Assembly: GCF_022447245.1 (NCBI RefSeq)
Contig: NZ_JAKVBC010000001.1
Coordinates: forward strand, 62,001-126,000
Reading direction: 5' to 3'
From: Kordia sp.
Lineage (GTDB): Bacteria > Bacteroidota > Bacteroidia > Flavobacteriales > Flavobacteriaceae
Length of the DNA stretch: 64,000 nucleotides
The translations under genes were made by a program, and so were the position numbers. Below are positions 34,515 through 43,651 of the stretch, piece by piece. The notes beneath the pieces are model-generated. The model ran no database searches, had not been told where the DNA came from, and saw only the letters and a list, made by a program, of their open reading frames with translations. Positions within the stretch are counted from its first letter, which is position 1; every line of letters begins with the position of its first letter.

Positions 34515-37500
34515 TTATCGTGTAATCTTCTTCGTCAGCGAACCTTTTTCTGTATCAATCACAACTACATACACACCAGAAGCTTGCTCACGAAGTGATA
34601 CTTTCTGATTCATATCTGTAGTAGTTCCTATCAATTTCCCCATCATTGAATATACGTTGACACTATTAATAACAGTTCGTGTACGCTGCTTGATTTCAAT
34701 TTCTTTGTTCGTATTCAAGTACACCGCTACAGCATCTTCTGCGATAAGTTCTTCTTCAACACTTAAAACAGAATTGATAAATTGCAATTGAAATCGGTTT
34801 GGATACATCCCATCGGTCGTTGTAAATGTGTAAGGTGCTTGTTTTAAATTGTGTGTAATATTTAACTCTAAATCTTTCAAATATACTTCAACTACAGCTG
34901 TATTTAACACACCTTCTATTTGACTAATACTAATGGTTACATCTCCTAAAACAGCAGCATCATATCCTAACGGAACAACATCTGTATCTTCAAAAGCAGG
35001 TCTTCCCTGAATTCCATATTGATGCGTATCATCTTTGGAATAGAATCGCAAGTAATTAAAACCATTTAAACGAATTCCATCATACAATCTGTCTTTTTGC
35101 AACGTTGCTTCTTCAAAAAATCCAATTAAAATTTGACTAAACGCACCATCAGCATTGGTAAGATTCAACCAAATTCGGTCGCGCTCTTGTGAAGCTTGCA
35201 TTATATTTTCAGCACTGCTCGGTCTAAAAAAGTCATTATTGCTATAGGTATTGCTTCGCATACTATTGTTAAATGTCACAGTTCCAGCCGTAATTGCTTC
35301 TATAAAAAATCCTTGCCCAGAAGCAATAAACCCAGTTGGCACTGTACTTCCACTGACAGAGCTCGTACCAACTCCACCTGAAGCATTGTACATGGCGTAA
35401 TCGTCTGTACTGTAGTTGTACAAATCTGGTCCCGGATTTGACATGGAAGCATCGTCTACATGCGTCCAAAAATAAAGTGTCCCTGTAATGTTTGTATTTA
35501 ATGTCACAAAATCGTCTGCGCTGATTGCTGACGGATATGGATTTCCAACAAAATTCCAGTCGTCATCTGTATCAGTAGCATCTGCACTTAAGCTGATTGG
35601 TGATGTTACAACTCCATTATTTACTTCGCCATTAAACGTAATATTTTCTGTTCTTGGAAAACTTCCCGTAGTTGGTCCCATAGAAGCATAACCAACACCA
35701 GGTGTCATCGTATTTCCTGATAAAACGTATGTCCATACATCATCATCGTCATCAATTTCATCATTATCTAAATCTTCAAAATTAGCAGCTACATAACTAT
35801 AGGTTCTATCTAAACGCCACGTTCCTAAAGCAGTTCCAAAAGTTGTACTTGTCACTGGCGACGACCAATAAGTGTAATCGTATTGTTCAAAAGAAGTGGT
35901 TGTTTTTTCGACATTTACAATTCCTGTTCCATTGAGAGTAACTGTCCCAGAATCGTCAACCATAATTAATGAGCCTTCGTGTTCAACATCCAGAATTCCA
36001 GTAGTATTTATGGTTAAATCATTCTGAATATCCATATACGTTCCCGCTGGAATTGTTGCCGTTATGCCGCTATCTACAGTCAATGAACACGCAATTAAAT
36101 TACCATTGGTTGAAGTATTGTAATTTCCCGATAGTACTGCTATTCTCGATCTATCTGAAGTTCCATTACTCCAAGAAGAACCATTCCATGTGGTTGTTCC
36201 TTCTTCATGTTCTCCTAAATACGGGTTTGTTCCAGACACTGGATTTTCTACTTCTGTATCTGTAAATTCTACCCAATCGTTAATGTCAAAAGTTGTAGAA
36301 GGTTCTGAAGATATACACGAATTTCGCACAAAGCATCTACGGTCTCCCCAAGTAGTTCCATCGCCAATAACATCTACTCTATTTGCCCAAGTATTACTAT
36401 CTATTGTTGTTGATATAAGTACAATATCATCTCCACTAAATAAACTTGCTGTAGAAGGGAAATCGAATGTAGGATTACCATCATATCCGACTTCTCCAGG
36501 TGAAGCATAGGCTGGTAATACTGCAGAATCTTCTCTATAACGTCTTACCTCTCCAACTGCCATATCTGTAGCTATTAATATATTATTGTTGAATGATGGA
36601 GAAGCAGTATTCGAAGGATCTGCTGCTGAAGGATTGTCTGCATCAGCATTGTTTAAAACCACAATAAAATAGGTGTTTGCTGGAATTATACTACCACTTA
36701 CATTTTTTACTTCTATCCATTTATTAAATGATGTTCCTTCGTAATATTGCGTGATCATAATGTCGTTTGAACCTGCGCCATCATTGTCTGTAATGGTTAA
36801 TGTATGTGTTGAATTTGTTCCAATAGAATGCGTAGTTCCTCCTGAAACATTCTGTAAGTTTAAAATCACGGTTTCGCTAGGCTCTACAATCGCATCATCA
36901 TTTGATATATAAATCGTTACACATTGATTCGCTGAAGATCCTGCTGGAAATGTAAGAGTTACAGGAAACGAGATTGCTGCAGGTGTTCCTGCACCATCAT
37001 CATAATCTGTTCCATTGGTTGCTGTACTTCCTCCATCGAGTGCAACTTCGACTGTTGTTGCAGATGAGCCACTTGGATTTGTAATGGAAACACAAACATC
37101 TATAAATACTCCATCTTCCGCTAAGGTGGAGGTTGTAGCTACAAATTCAACTTGTGTACTGGCACAAGGAGAAGTTAATGAGTTTGTGCCTGGAGAACCG
37201 CCAATAGTTACTTCTTGCCAATTGGTTCCAGTATCGGAATTATCCATCGTAGCATCAATGACATGCAAAGAAGCATCATTTCCATCAGCTCCATCGGCAT
37301 CATCATACGTTACTACATCGGCAACTGATGCTCCGTCTGCAGCAAATAAGATAATTGTATCTGTAGAATTTAACAGATTATTGGTACTATTTGTACTGGC
37401 ATCTTCACCTTCATCTGGCGTAAAATTACATCCTGAATTGTACGTTCCATCGCCATTACTTCCAAGAGAAACTGTAATACAATCTCCATCAGCTAGCATT

Positions 37501-39014
37501 GTACTAGCCCCAAATGTATGTTCAGTAGTTCCTCCTACATCAATAATATATGAACTAATATTTTGAGAGCTTCCTGACACATTACAGATTTCTATCCACT
37601 CATCATCTGTTCCAGAAGTATTGTACATAATTTCTGTGATTACTACATCAGCTGTTGGTGGTGTATTTATGGTTAAAATTCCAGAATTATATGTTACTGG
37701 ATCCCAAAAATTCCCCATATTATCTGCTAAAATTCCCCCATAGGTAAAATCGCTGTTGTTGATTCTAAAACGACTTGCATAATAATAAGTTCCAACGGCT
37801 AATGAAGAACCTATTTCTGCTGTATATTGATCGTTATTTCCAACATCAGAATCGTATGTAGCTGCAACCCAAGTCCAACCTCCATCAACTGTTGGGTCAT
37901 TATCTGTTGTATTATACCCAATCCATGCTTCTGTATTGGCGCCTTCCCCAGCTGCATCTGTAATTCCCGGCTCATATACTTGCGCATATACATTAAACGT
38001 ATTTCCTTGGGTAATTGTGGCAGTTTTTGGGAAATCTACGTTACAAAAATCAGCGATGACTGGATCTATTGTTAGTTGTACAGAATCATTACTCCAAACT
38101 CCGCCAGAACCTCCATACGTAAAGTTACAACTATTTAATCTGAAACGACTCGCATAGTAATAGGTTCCTGTAGGCAATGCGGCGCCTATTTCAGCACTAA
38201 ATTCATCATTATTTCCAGCTTGCACATTGAATGTTGCTGCAACCCAAGTCCATCCAGCTCCTGAACTAGGATCGTTATTTGTTGTATTGTAACCAATCCA
38301 TGCCTCTACTCCTGTTCCTGCTCCAGCTGTTTCAGTAACTCCAAGTTCATATCCTTGCGCAAATACTGTAAAATTATCTCCGACTGTTATTGTTTGTGAG
38401 GTTGTTGGAAATTGTATATTTACAAAATCCATGGCATCTGTACATGAAGAACTTACGGTTCCATTTACGATAATATCATTACCAGAACCTTCAAATCCTC
38501 CTGAGCCACCATTAGCTTCTGCCCGACCGTATATTCTATATGTAACTGCAGCTGTATTTCCTATTTGATTTACGATAAATGTTATTGTTTGCACACTTGT
38601 ATTGTCGGCAATCGCCATTTCAGTGTCAATATTGGCAGCATAGTTGTCTACTGAACTACGCAAGGCAATTCCGCTGAGTCCAGTTCCTGAACGTTGTACA
38701 TTGAACACTATGGTGGTTACATCAAATTCATAACCACTATTTGGCGTGATTGTAAATTCCATGTAATCATTTCCTGAAACTGCATTTGCGATGCTTGTTG
38801 TTGCCCAAGAAGTTGCATTAAATCTGTTTGCATTGTTCGATGCTGTTAATCCACTACCTCTCGTTATTGTAGAGCTAGATAGGTTAGCATTATTTGAGTT
38901 TGAGTTTGCCGAAAACTCATTTCCTGATAAGCCATTAAAGTCAAATGTTAAAATTTGAGCTTGTCCAATAAAACAGATTAGAAAGAAGAAAACAGGGGCT
39001 ATTTTTCTTTTCAT
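34515..39014 (-). CDS. Large multidomain surface protein with type IX sorting tail
   Basis: Start taken at ATG 39014 (signal MKRKIAPVFFFLICFIGQAQ); about 1,499 residues. In order: an N-terminal jelly-roll-like domain; two repeats each with EAWIGYNTT and WTWVAAT; a lamin-tail domain (ITEIMYNTSGTDDEWIEICN); a Calx-beta domain (SFPVTLTFPAGSSANQCVTI); a second lamin-tail-like domain (DIMITQYYEGTSFNKWIEVK); a long linker; and a C-terminal sorting domain ending SGVYVVVIDTEKGSLTKKIT. Type IX cargo is cleaved at this tail and displayed or secreted. No catalytic domain is recognised; adhesion or matrix role is likely. Confidence 0.9.
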   Translation of the reverse strand: MKRKIAPVFFFLICFIGQAQILTFDFNGLSGNEFSANSNSNNANLSSSTITRGSGLTASNNANRFNATSWATTSIANAVSGNDYMEFTITPNSGYEFDVTTIVFNVQRSGTGLSGIALRSSVDNYAANIDTEMAIADNTSVQTITFIVNQIGNTAAVTYRIYGRAEANGGSGGFEGSGNDIIVNGTVSSSCTDAMDFVNIQFPTTSQTITVGDNFTVFAQGYELGVTETAGAGTGVEAWIGYNTTNNDPSSGAGWTWVAATFNVQAGNNDEFSAEIGAALPTGTYYYASRFRLNSCNFTYGGSGGVWSNDSVQLTIDPVIADFCNVDFPKTATITQGNTFNVYAQVYEPGITDAAGEGANTEAWIGYNTTDNDPTVDGGWTWVAATYDSDVGNNDQYTAEIGSSLAVGTYYYASRFRINNSDFTYGGILADNMGNFWDPVTYNSGILTINTPPTADVVITEIMYNTSGTDDEWIEICNVSGSSQNISSYIIDVGGTTEHTFGASTMLADGDCITVSLGSNGDGTYNSGCNFTPDEGEDASTNSTNNLLNSTDTIILFAADGASVADVVTYDDADGADGNDASLHVIDATMDNSDTGTNWQEVTIGGSPGTNSLTSPCASTQVEFVATTSTLAEDGVFIDVCVSITNPSGSSATTVEVALDGGSTATNGTDYDDGAGTPAAISFPVTLTFPAGSSANQCVTIYISNDDAIVEPSETVILNLQNVSGGTTHSIGTNSTHTLTITDNDGAGSNDIMITQYYEGTSFNKWIEVKNVSGSIIPANTYFIVVLNNADADNPSAADPSNTASPSFNNNILIATDMAVGEVRRYREDSAVLPAYASPGEVGYDGNPTFDFPSTASLFSGDDIVLISTTIDSNTWANRVDVIGDGTTWGDRRCFVRNSCISSEPSTTFDINDWVEFTDTEVENPVSGTNPYLGEHEEGTTTWNGSSWSNGTSDRSRIAVLSGNYNTSTNGNLIACSLTVDSGITATIPAGTYMDIQNDLTINTTGILDVEHEGSLIMVDDSGTVTLNGTGIVNVEKTTTSFEQYDYTYWSSPVTSTTFGTALGTWRLDRTYSYVAANFEDLDNDEIDDDDDVWTYVLSGNTMTPGVGYASMGPTTGSFPRTENITFNGEVNNGVVTSPISLSADATDTDDDWNFVGNPYPSAISADDFVTLNTNITGTLYFWTHVDDASMSNPGPDLYNYSTDDYAMYNASGGVGTSSVSGSTVPTGFIASGQGFFIEAITAGTVTFNNSMRSNTYSNNDFFRPSSAENIMQASQERDRIWLNLTNADGAFSQILIGFFEEATLQKDRLYDGIRLNGFNYLRFYSKDDTHQYGIQGRPAFEDTDVVPLGYDAAVLGDVTISISQIEGVLNTAVVEVYLKDLELNITHNLKQAPYTFTTTDGMYPNRFQLQFINSVLSVEEELIAEDAVAVYLNTNKEIEIKQRTRTVINSVNVYSMMGKLIGTTTDMNQKVSLREQASGVYVVVIDTEKGSLTKKITR

Positions 39015-39120
39015 ATAGCAACATAATTTATACCCCACAAAAATACTAGATTAAAAGTCAATTATCAAAAGTGCAAAAACTTGTCTCTGTAAATAAATAG
39101 TTATTCTTTTGTAAACTCGT

Positions 39121-39591
39121 ATGGAAAAGAAGTCTTATTCAGTTACCGAAGCTACAGTAAAGCTGCAACAGTTTTGTGCATATCAAGATCGTTGTCATAA
39201 AGAAGTTGTGGAAAAGTTACAAAAAATGAACATGATTCCAGCAGCAATTGACATGATTGTAACGGAGTTGATTCAGGATAATTTTTTAAACGAAGAACGT
39301 TTTGCCAAAAGTTTTGCCAGAGGAAAGTTTAGAATTAAAAAATGGGGACGTTTACGCATTATTCGAGAATTGAAATTTCGAAATATTTCAAAATATAATA
39401 TTGATATTGCGCTGAAAGAAATTGAAGAAACGACCTATTTAGACACACTTGATGAATTGGCTAAAAAACGCGCAAAAGCTGTTAAAGAGACGAATCTATT
39501 TAAGCGAAAAAAGAAAATTGCCGATTATTTATTGTATCGCGGCTGGGAATCGAATTTAGTATATGAAAAGATTAATGAATTGGTGAAATAA
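39121..39591 (+). CDS. recX: Regulatory protein RecX
   Basis: A 156-residue helical protein with the RecX three-repeat pattern: LQQFCAYQDRCHKEVVEKL, FLNEERFAKSFARGKFRIKK with WGRLRIIRELKFRNIS, and KKKIADYLLYRGWESNLVYE. RecX binds RecA filaments and limits recombination. The gene is alone and convergent with the cupin gene. Confidence 0.9.
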   Translation: MEKKSYSVTEATVKLQQFCAYQDRCHKEVVEKLQKMNMIPAAIDMIVTELIQDNFLNEERFAKSFARGKFRIKKWGRLRIIRELKFRNISKYNIDIALKEIEETTYLDTLDELAKKRAKAVKETNLFKRKKKIADYLLYRGWESNLVYEKINELVK

Positions 39592-39595
39592 CCTT

Positions 39596-40468
39596 TTACA
39601 ACGCAATATTATTTTTGCGATGTGTTCTTACGATAGCTTCTTCATTTTTCCAATCAATCCACTTCTGACCTTTCATTCTACGCATCAAATTGTCATAGTG
39701 TCTCATCACAAAAATATTATAGATCGCTTTTCCTAAATTTTTTGGTTTTCTAGCAATAGCGCGCAAACTCATAGAGAAACCTGGCGTAATGTATTTCATA
39801 TAATGCCACCAACCTTCTGGCATATATAGAACATTTCCGTGTTCTAGATTTGCAATGTGCCCCTGCGCTTTTTGTAATGCAGGCCATTTTTCAAAGTCAG
39901 GATTTGAAAAATCAATATCTTCTCTTACAATCAAAGAATGTGGAATTTTGTAGAGAAAATCGCTTTGTTTTTGATCGAATAGAATACACTGCTTTTTACC
40001 TTCAAAGTGAAAGTGAAAAATATTGGCCAAGTCAATATCATAGTGCATAAACGTATGCGAATCTGTTCCTCCAAAGAATAGCATTGGTAAGGATTTCATT
40101 AACTTTAGTCCAAAATCAGGATATGAGAAATCATCTTGTAAGGATGGTACTTCTTTTAAAATATTCCACAAGAAAATTCGATATTTAGTAGGTTCAAGCT
40201 TCAGTAAATCTACGTATTCTGACATTTTCATTTTGGCATGTGGCTCATTAAAACCATCTTTATAGTCTACAGGTCTATCATCATATAACGGCACTTCTTT
40301 ATCGCCCGCTATTTCTTTCATATAATCCAAACTCCACTTGGTGTATGCAGGCCAATCTTCTATAAAATTTTCTATCACCACAGGCTTCTGTGGCTTAAAG
40401 TAATTGTTTATAAAGTCTTCTTTGGTAATTGTTTTAACCCTTGGAATTTCTTGCAGATTCAATTTCAA
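39596..40468 (-). CDS. Cupin-like (JmjC/cupin_8) protein
   Basis: A 290-residue protein of the cupin_8 family. The iron-binding HxD...H set is visible as FMHYDIDLANIFHFHF (His and Asp) and MPEGWWHYMKYI (His). N-terminal VIENFIEDWPAYTKWSLDYM is typical. Family members are 2-oxoglutarate and iron-dependent hydroxylases acting on proteins or small molecules; the substrate here is unknown. Single gene, with a terminator between it and bioB. Confidence 0.85.
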   Translation of the reverse strand: MKLNLQEIPRVKTITKEDFINNYFKPQKPVVIENFIEDWPAYTKWSLDYMKEIAGDKEVPLYDDRPVDYKDGFNEPHAKMKMSEYVDLLKLEPTKYRIFLWNILKEVPSLQDDFSYPDFGLKLMKSLPMLFFGGTDSHTFMHYDIDLANIFHFHFEGKKQCILFDQKQSDFLYKIPHSLIVREDIDFSNPDFEKWPALQKAQGHIANLEHGNVLYMPEGWWHYMKYITPGFSMSLRAIARKPKNLGKAIYNIFVMRHYDNLMRRMKGQKWIDWKNEEAIVRTHRKNNIAL

Positions 40469-40533
40469 AATTCTAACGTTTATTCTAGCTAAGTTAATAA
40501 ATTGTTATGAAATGAAAAATATAGTCGTAATAA

Positions 40534-40563
40534 AAAAGAGCTCATTACAAGCTCTTTTTTTTA
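40534..40563. terminator. Terminator at the 3' end of bioB
   Basis: AAAAAGAGCT pairs with AGCTCTTTTT around a 7-base loop, with A and T runs on the two sides. Confidence 0.75.
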
Positions 40564-40569
40564 TTCTAG

Positions 40570-41748
40570 TTACCCTTTTACATTTTCAGGTTTAGAAGCT
40601 TTTTCGGGCTTGACTACCTCATCTCCATTTATAATTTCATCAATTTTGAGCTTAATTTTCTTTTCTTTTCCTTTTTGCTTGGCAATCTCATTACGCTCAA
40701 TTGTATGCTCAGGTCTTGACCATTTTGGCTTTTCTCCTAGCGATTGATATTGAGAATCTTCTGCTTCTACTGTTTGAGGTTGCACCTTTTTTGTAAATGG
40801 TTTTTGAGGATTTAAACCTAACAACTTAAACATTTTCATGTCTTCATTTACATCAGGATTTGGCGTTGTCAATAACTTGTCTCCAGCAAAAATAGAGTTG
40901 GCTCCTGCAAAGAAACACATGGCTTGCCCTTCACGACTCATACTTGTTCTACCTGCAGATAAACGTACTTGCGTTTCTGGCATTACAATTCTTGTCGTTG
41001 CTACCATACGAATCATTTCCCATATCTCAACTGGTTTTTCGTTTTCTAATGGTGTTCCATCAACAGCTACTAAAGCATTGATTGGTACTGATTCTGGTTG
41101 CGGATTTAAAGTCGATAATGCTACAAGCATTCCTGCACGATCTTCAGTTGATTCTCCCATTCCTATAATTCCACCACTACAAACTGTAACATTCGTTTTA
41201 CGAACATTTTCAATCGTTTCTAAACGATCTTCATATCCACGTGTAGAAATGACTTCTTTATAATATTCTTCCGAAGAATCTAAATTATGATTGTAGGCAT
41301 ATAATCCAGCTTCTGCTAGACGTTTTGCTTGATTTTCAGTCACCATTCCTAATGTACAGCAAACTTCCATATCCAATTTATTGATCGTACGTACCATTTC
41401 TAATACTTGATCAAATTCTGGTCCATCTTTTACATTTCTCCATGCTGCTCCCATGCACACACGTGAACTTCCAGAAGCTTTGGCACGCAATGCTTGTGCT
41501 TTTACATGACTTACTTTCATTAAATCATTTCCTTCAATGTCGGTGTGATATCTTGCTGCTTGCGGGCAATATCCGCAGTCTTCTGAACAACCTCCTGTTT
41601 TTATAGATAGTAAAGTGGAAACTTGTACGGTATTTGGATCGTGATGTATTCTGTGTATTGTTGCTGCTTCATACAGCAACTCCATCATAGGTTTATTATA
41701 GATTTCTAAAATTTCTTCTTTCGTCCAATTGTGTCGTATGTTGCTCAT
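40570..41748 (-). CDS. bioB: Biotin synthase
   Basis: A 392-residue radical-SAM enzyme that inserts sulfur into dethiobiotin. The 4Fe-4S motif is in KTGGCSEDCGYCPQAARYH (CxxxCxxC). Other signatures are GSSRVCMGAAWR, YNHNLDSSEEYY and SAGRTSMSREGQAMCFFAGAN. A Lys/Glu-rich extension of about 70 residues follows the enzyme fold, as in other flavobacteria. It lies 17 kb from bioA, bioD and bioF. Confidence 0.96.
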   Translation of the reverse strand: MSNIRHNWTKEEILEIYNKPMMELLYEAATIHRIHHDPNTVQVSTLLSIKTGGCSEDCGYCPQAARYHTDIEGNDLMKVSHVKAQALRAKASGSSRVCMGAAWRNVKDGPEFDQVLEMVRTINKLDMEVCCTLGMVTENQAKRLAEAGLYAYNHNLDSSEEYYKEVISTRGYEDRLETIENVRKTNVTVCSGGIIGMGESTEDRAGMLVALSTLNPQPESVPINALVAVDGTPLENEKPVEIWEMIRMVATTRIVMPETQVRLSAGRTSMSREGQAMCFFAGANSIFAGDKLLTTPNPDVNEDMKMFKLLGLNPQKPFTKKVQPQTVEAEDSQYQSLGEKPKWSRPEHTIERNEIAKQKGKEKKIKLKIDEIINGDEVVKPEKASKPENVKG

Positions 41749-41839
41749 AAAAAAGTTAATTTGGTGACAAAAATAGTTATATCCATTTAGATTCTGCCTC
41801 TGTAGCGTCTAAAATATCAATTTTTAATATTTATGCTAT

Positions 41840-42259
41840 TTACTTTGCTACTTTAAAAGCATCTTCTTTGTCGGTTGTAGAATAGGCTTTGATGCGATGA
41901 TTTCCGTTATAGAACAGGTTTAATACAATAACATCATTCTTAACAGTTGCTTCAGCAGTGAGCGCTCTTACTTTTGCAGATTCGGTTGTACTGAATACAG
42001 AAATATAGTCTATTTCAGGTAAATCTTCCCATTTTCCGTACCTGATTCCAAACAGCTCCATAAAGTTTCTATAGCGTTGTATGTCAAGTTCTATTTCTGA
42101 TCCATCTTTATTAAAAAAGAAAATAGACATTCCACAGAAAATCATTCCAAACAAATTCCCAGTAACAAGCCATGCTATTCCCATAAAGAAAAACGCAACG
42201 CCAAACACATAACGCATGATTGGCACTTTTCTTTTGAGTACTATTCTATTATTTTTCAT
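41840..42259 (-). CDS. Small membrane protein of unknown function
   Basis: A 139-residue protein with two adjacent membrane helices (VFGVAFFFMGIAWLVTGNLF, GMIFCGMSIFFF) followed by a soluble domain with YGKWEDLPEIDYISVFSTTE. It resembles the layout of flavobacterial proteins that read out hydrophobic bilayer components, but I do not recognise it. It overlaps the start-side hydrolase gene by 11 bases. Confidence 0.6.
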   Translation of the reverse strand: MKNNRIVLKRKVPIMRYVFGVAFFFMGIAWLVTGNLFGMIFCGMSIFFFNKDGSEIELDIQRYRNFMELFGIRYGKWEDLPEIDYISVFSTTESAKVRALTAEATVKNDVIVLNLFYNGNHRIKAYSTTDKEDAFKVAK

Positions 42260-43217
42260 TTATGAAATCTGTAAACAGTTGATAAAATTTCTCTGGCTCT
42301 TCTGAGTACGGATTGTGTCCGCTTTGCTCAAACATGACAAATTTTGCTTGTGGCATGAATTTCTTGTACTGCACTGCAAATTCAGGTGTAGAAACACCAT
42401 CATAACGCCCTGCAACCACTAAGGTTTTTGGTTTTACATTTTTTAATTCTTTGCGATAGTCTTGATAGATCATACTTCCAAAAACATCAAAATCTACATC
42501 TTTTCCAATGATTGCTACATATACATCATTTGCCCAACTTCTGTGTTTGTATAAGGGTGAGTTTTGCTTGAGTTTTGTGTTGTGATAGTATATATATTTT
42601 GTTGGAAAACTTCCATATACTTTCATAAATTCAGGATCACTAGAAACATAGCCTAGCGCACGCAACGAGTCTAACTTTTTCCACTTTTCAGGAAAGTGCG
42701 TCTTTGCATAGCGGTTGTAACTATCGCAGTTTGCTTGCCACATGGCTCCGCTGTGAAAACCATTAATCAATACCATTTTGTCAACATTGTTTTTGTATTT
42801 GATAGCATACGCTTGTGCAGGAACTGTTCTGTAGGAATGTCCTACTAACGATATTTTTTTGAATTTTAAGAGTTTGCGTAATTTTTCAATGAGTTCTACA
42901 TCATTTTCTACCGAATATTCCGATACATTTTTTGCATTATCACTTTTTCCTCTTCCCAAAAAATCAAAAAAGACCATTGTATGCGTTTTGTAGTAGTGTC
43001 CAAAGTTCCCTTGCATATAATCGTGAGAGTTTCCGGGTCCGCCTGGCAAAAAGAATATTGGATCGCCAGTTCCTTTGACTTCCACATTGATTTTATAACC
43101 ATCAATTGTGTAGAATTTTGATTCAAATTTGTTAAAAATGTCAGGATCTTGTTCTCCTAAAATTGTGGTAGAATAGACAAATAAAAAGAGAGTAAAAACT
43201 CGTAACAGGAATTTCAT
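42249..43217 (-). CDS. Exported alpha/beta hydrolase (proline-iminopeptidase-like)
   Basis: A 322-residue protein with signal peptide MKFLLRVFTLFLFVYSTTILG. Oxyanion-side motif FFLPGGPGNSHDYMQ is typical of proline iminopeptidases. The nucleophile elbow reads LVGHSYRTVPA, so the usual GxSxG has Arg for the last Gly. Acid and base are probably in VVAGRYDGVS and QSGHNPYSEE. The gene overlaps the following small membrane protein gene. Substrate unknown. Confidence 0.8.
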   Translation of the reverse strand: MKFLLRVFTLFLFVYSTTILGEQDPDIFNKFESKFYTIDGYKINVEVKGTGDPIFFLPGGPGNSHDYMQGNFGHYYKTHTMVFFDFLGRGKSDNAKNVSEYSVENDVELIEKLRKLLKFKKISLVGHSYRTVPAQAYAIKYKNNVDKMVLINGFHSGAMWQANCDSYNRYAKTHFPEKWKKLDSLRALGYVSSDPEFMKVYGSFPTKYIYYHNTKLKQNSPLYKHRSWANDVYVAIIGKDVDFDVFGSMIYQDYRKELKNVKPKTLVVAGRYDGVSTPEFAVQYKKFMPQAKFVMFEQSGHNPYSEEPEKFYQLFTDFINEK

Positions 43218-43315
43218 ACAAATGATTTATTGTAAATATAGTTATTTGACTACAAAATAGAAATTACGTTACAGGAAAGAAAAAACAACCACAAGTTTTA
43301 AAATATTAGACAAAA

Positions 43316-43340
43316 AAAGCCTTGAAAATTCAAGGCTTTA
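43316..43340 (-). terminator. Terminator after peptide A
   Basis: AAAGCCTTG pairs with CAAGGCTTT around a 6-base loop. On the minus strand it is followed by seven T. Confidence 0.75.
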
Positions 43341-43359
43341 TATACATCTTATTTACAGT

Positions 43360-43554
43360 TTATCTTCCTTGAGATTCAGTACATGCTTGTCCGTGTGTTG
43401 CGTCTTCTCCTGTGGCTCCTAAATCTTGATCTGTCTCTCCGTGTTCAGTATCAGTAGGGATACTTGAACCCCCTTTAATATGATACATATCTATTGGATT
43501 GATTCTTGAGATTATTACTTTTTTTAAACTGATTTTTCTCGATTGTTTCTTCAT
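43360..43554 (-). CDS. GG-leader peptide A
   Basis: Start taken at ATG 43554; an upstream in-frame ATG at 43587 precedes the conserved MKK leader start. The 64 residues read MKKQSRKISLKKVIISRINP as leader, then DMYHIKGGSSIPT and an acidic tail with one Cys (HGQACTESQGR). Leader form (Lys-rich, LxLKK, GG) resembles Bacteroidetes natural-product and class I lanthipeptide-type precursors. It shares INP...IKGGSS[IL]PT with peptide C at 45889. It lies just downstream of regulator 1. Function of the product is unknown. Confidence 0.75.
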   Translation of the reverse strand: MKKQSRKISLKKVIISRINPIDMYHIKGGSSIPTDTEHGETDQDLGATGEDATHGQACTESQGR

Positions 43555-43623
43555 AATTTTAAATATTTTCAAAGTTAATAAGCCCAAGATATATTTAGAT
43601 TCTAAATTAATAAAAATATCCTA

Positions 43624-43645
43624 CCCTATTTCAATCAAAATAGGG
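43624..43645. promoter_or_regulatory. CCCTATTT palindrome upstream of peptide A
   Basis: CCCTATTT, five bases, AAAATAGGG is an inverted repeat about 70 bases before the peptide A start. A TAACTTTG at 43570-43577 (minus) could be the -7 site. It resembles the element before peptide C and two half-sites before peptide E. It is a candidate operator for the adjacent AraC-type regulators; a weak terminator for regulator 1 is the alternative. Confidence 0.5.
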
Positions 43646-43651
43646 AGTTTA

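Noticed and set aside
37015-37566. A 183-codon plus-strand frame inside the large type IX cargo gene
   Set aside because: It is the antisense of repetitive Ser/Thr/Gly coding sequence, with no start signal or recognisable domain. The minus-strand gene explains the region.
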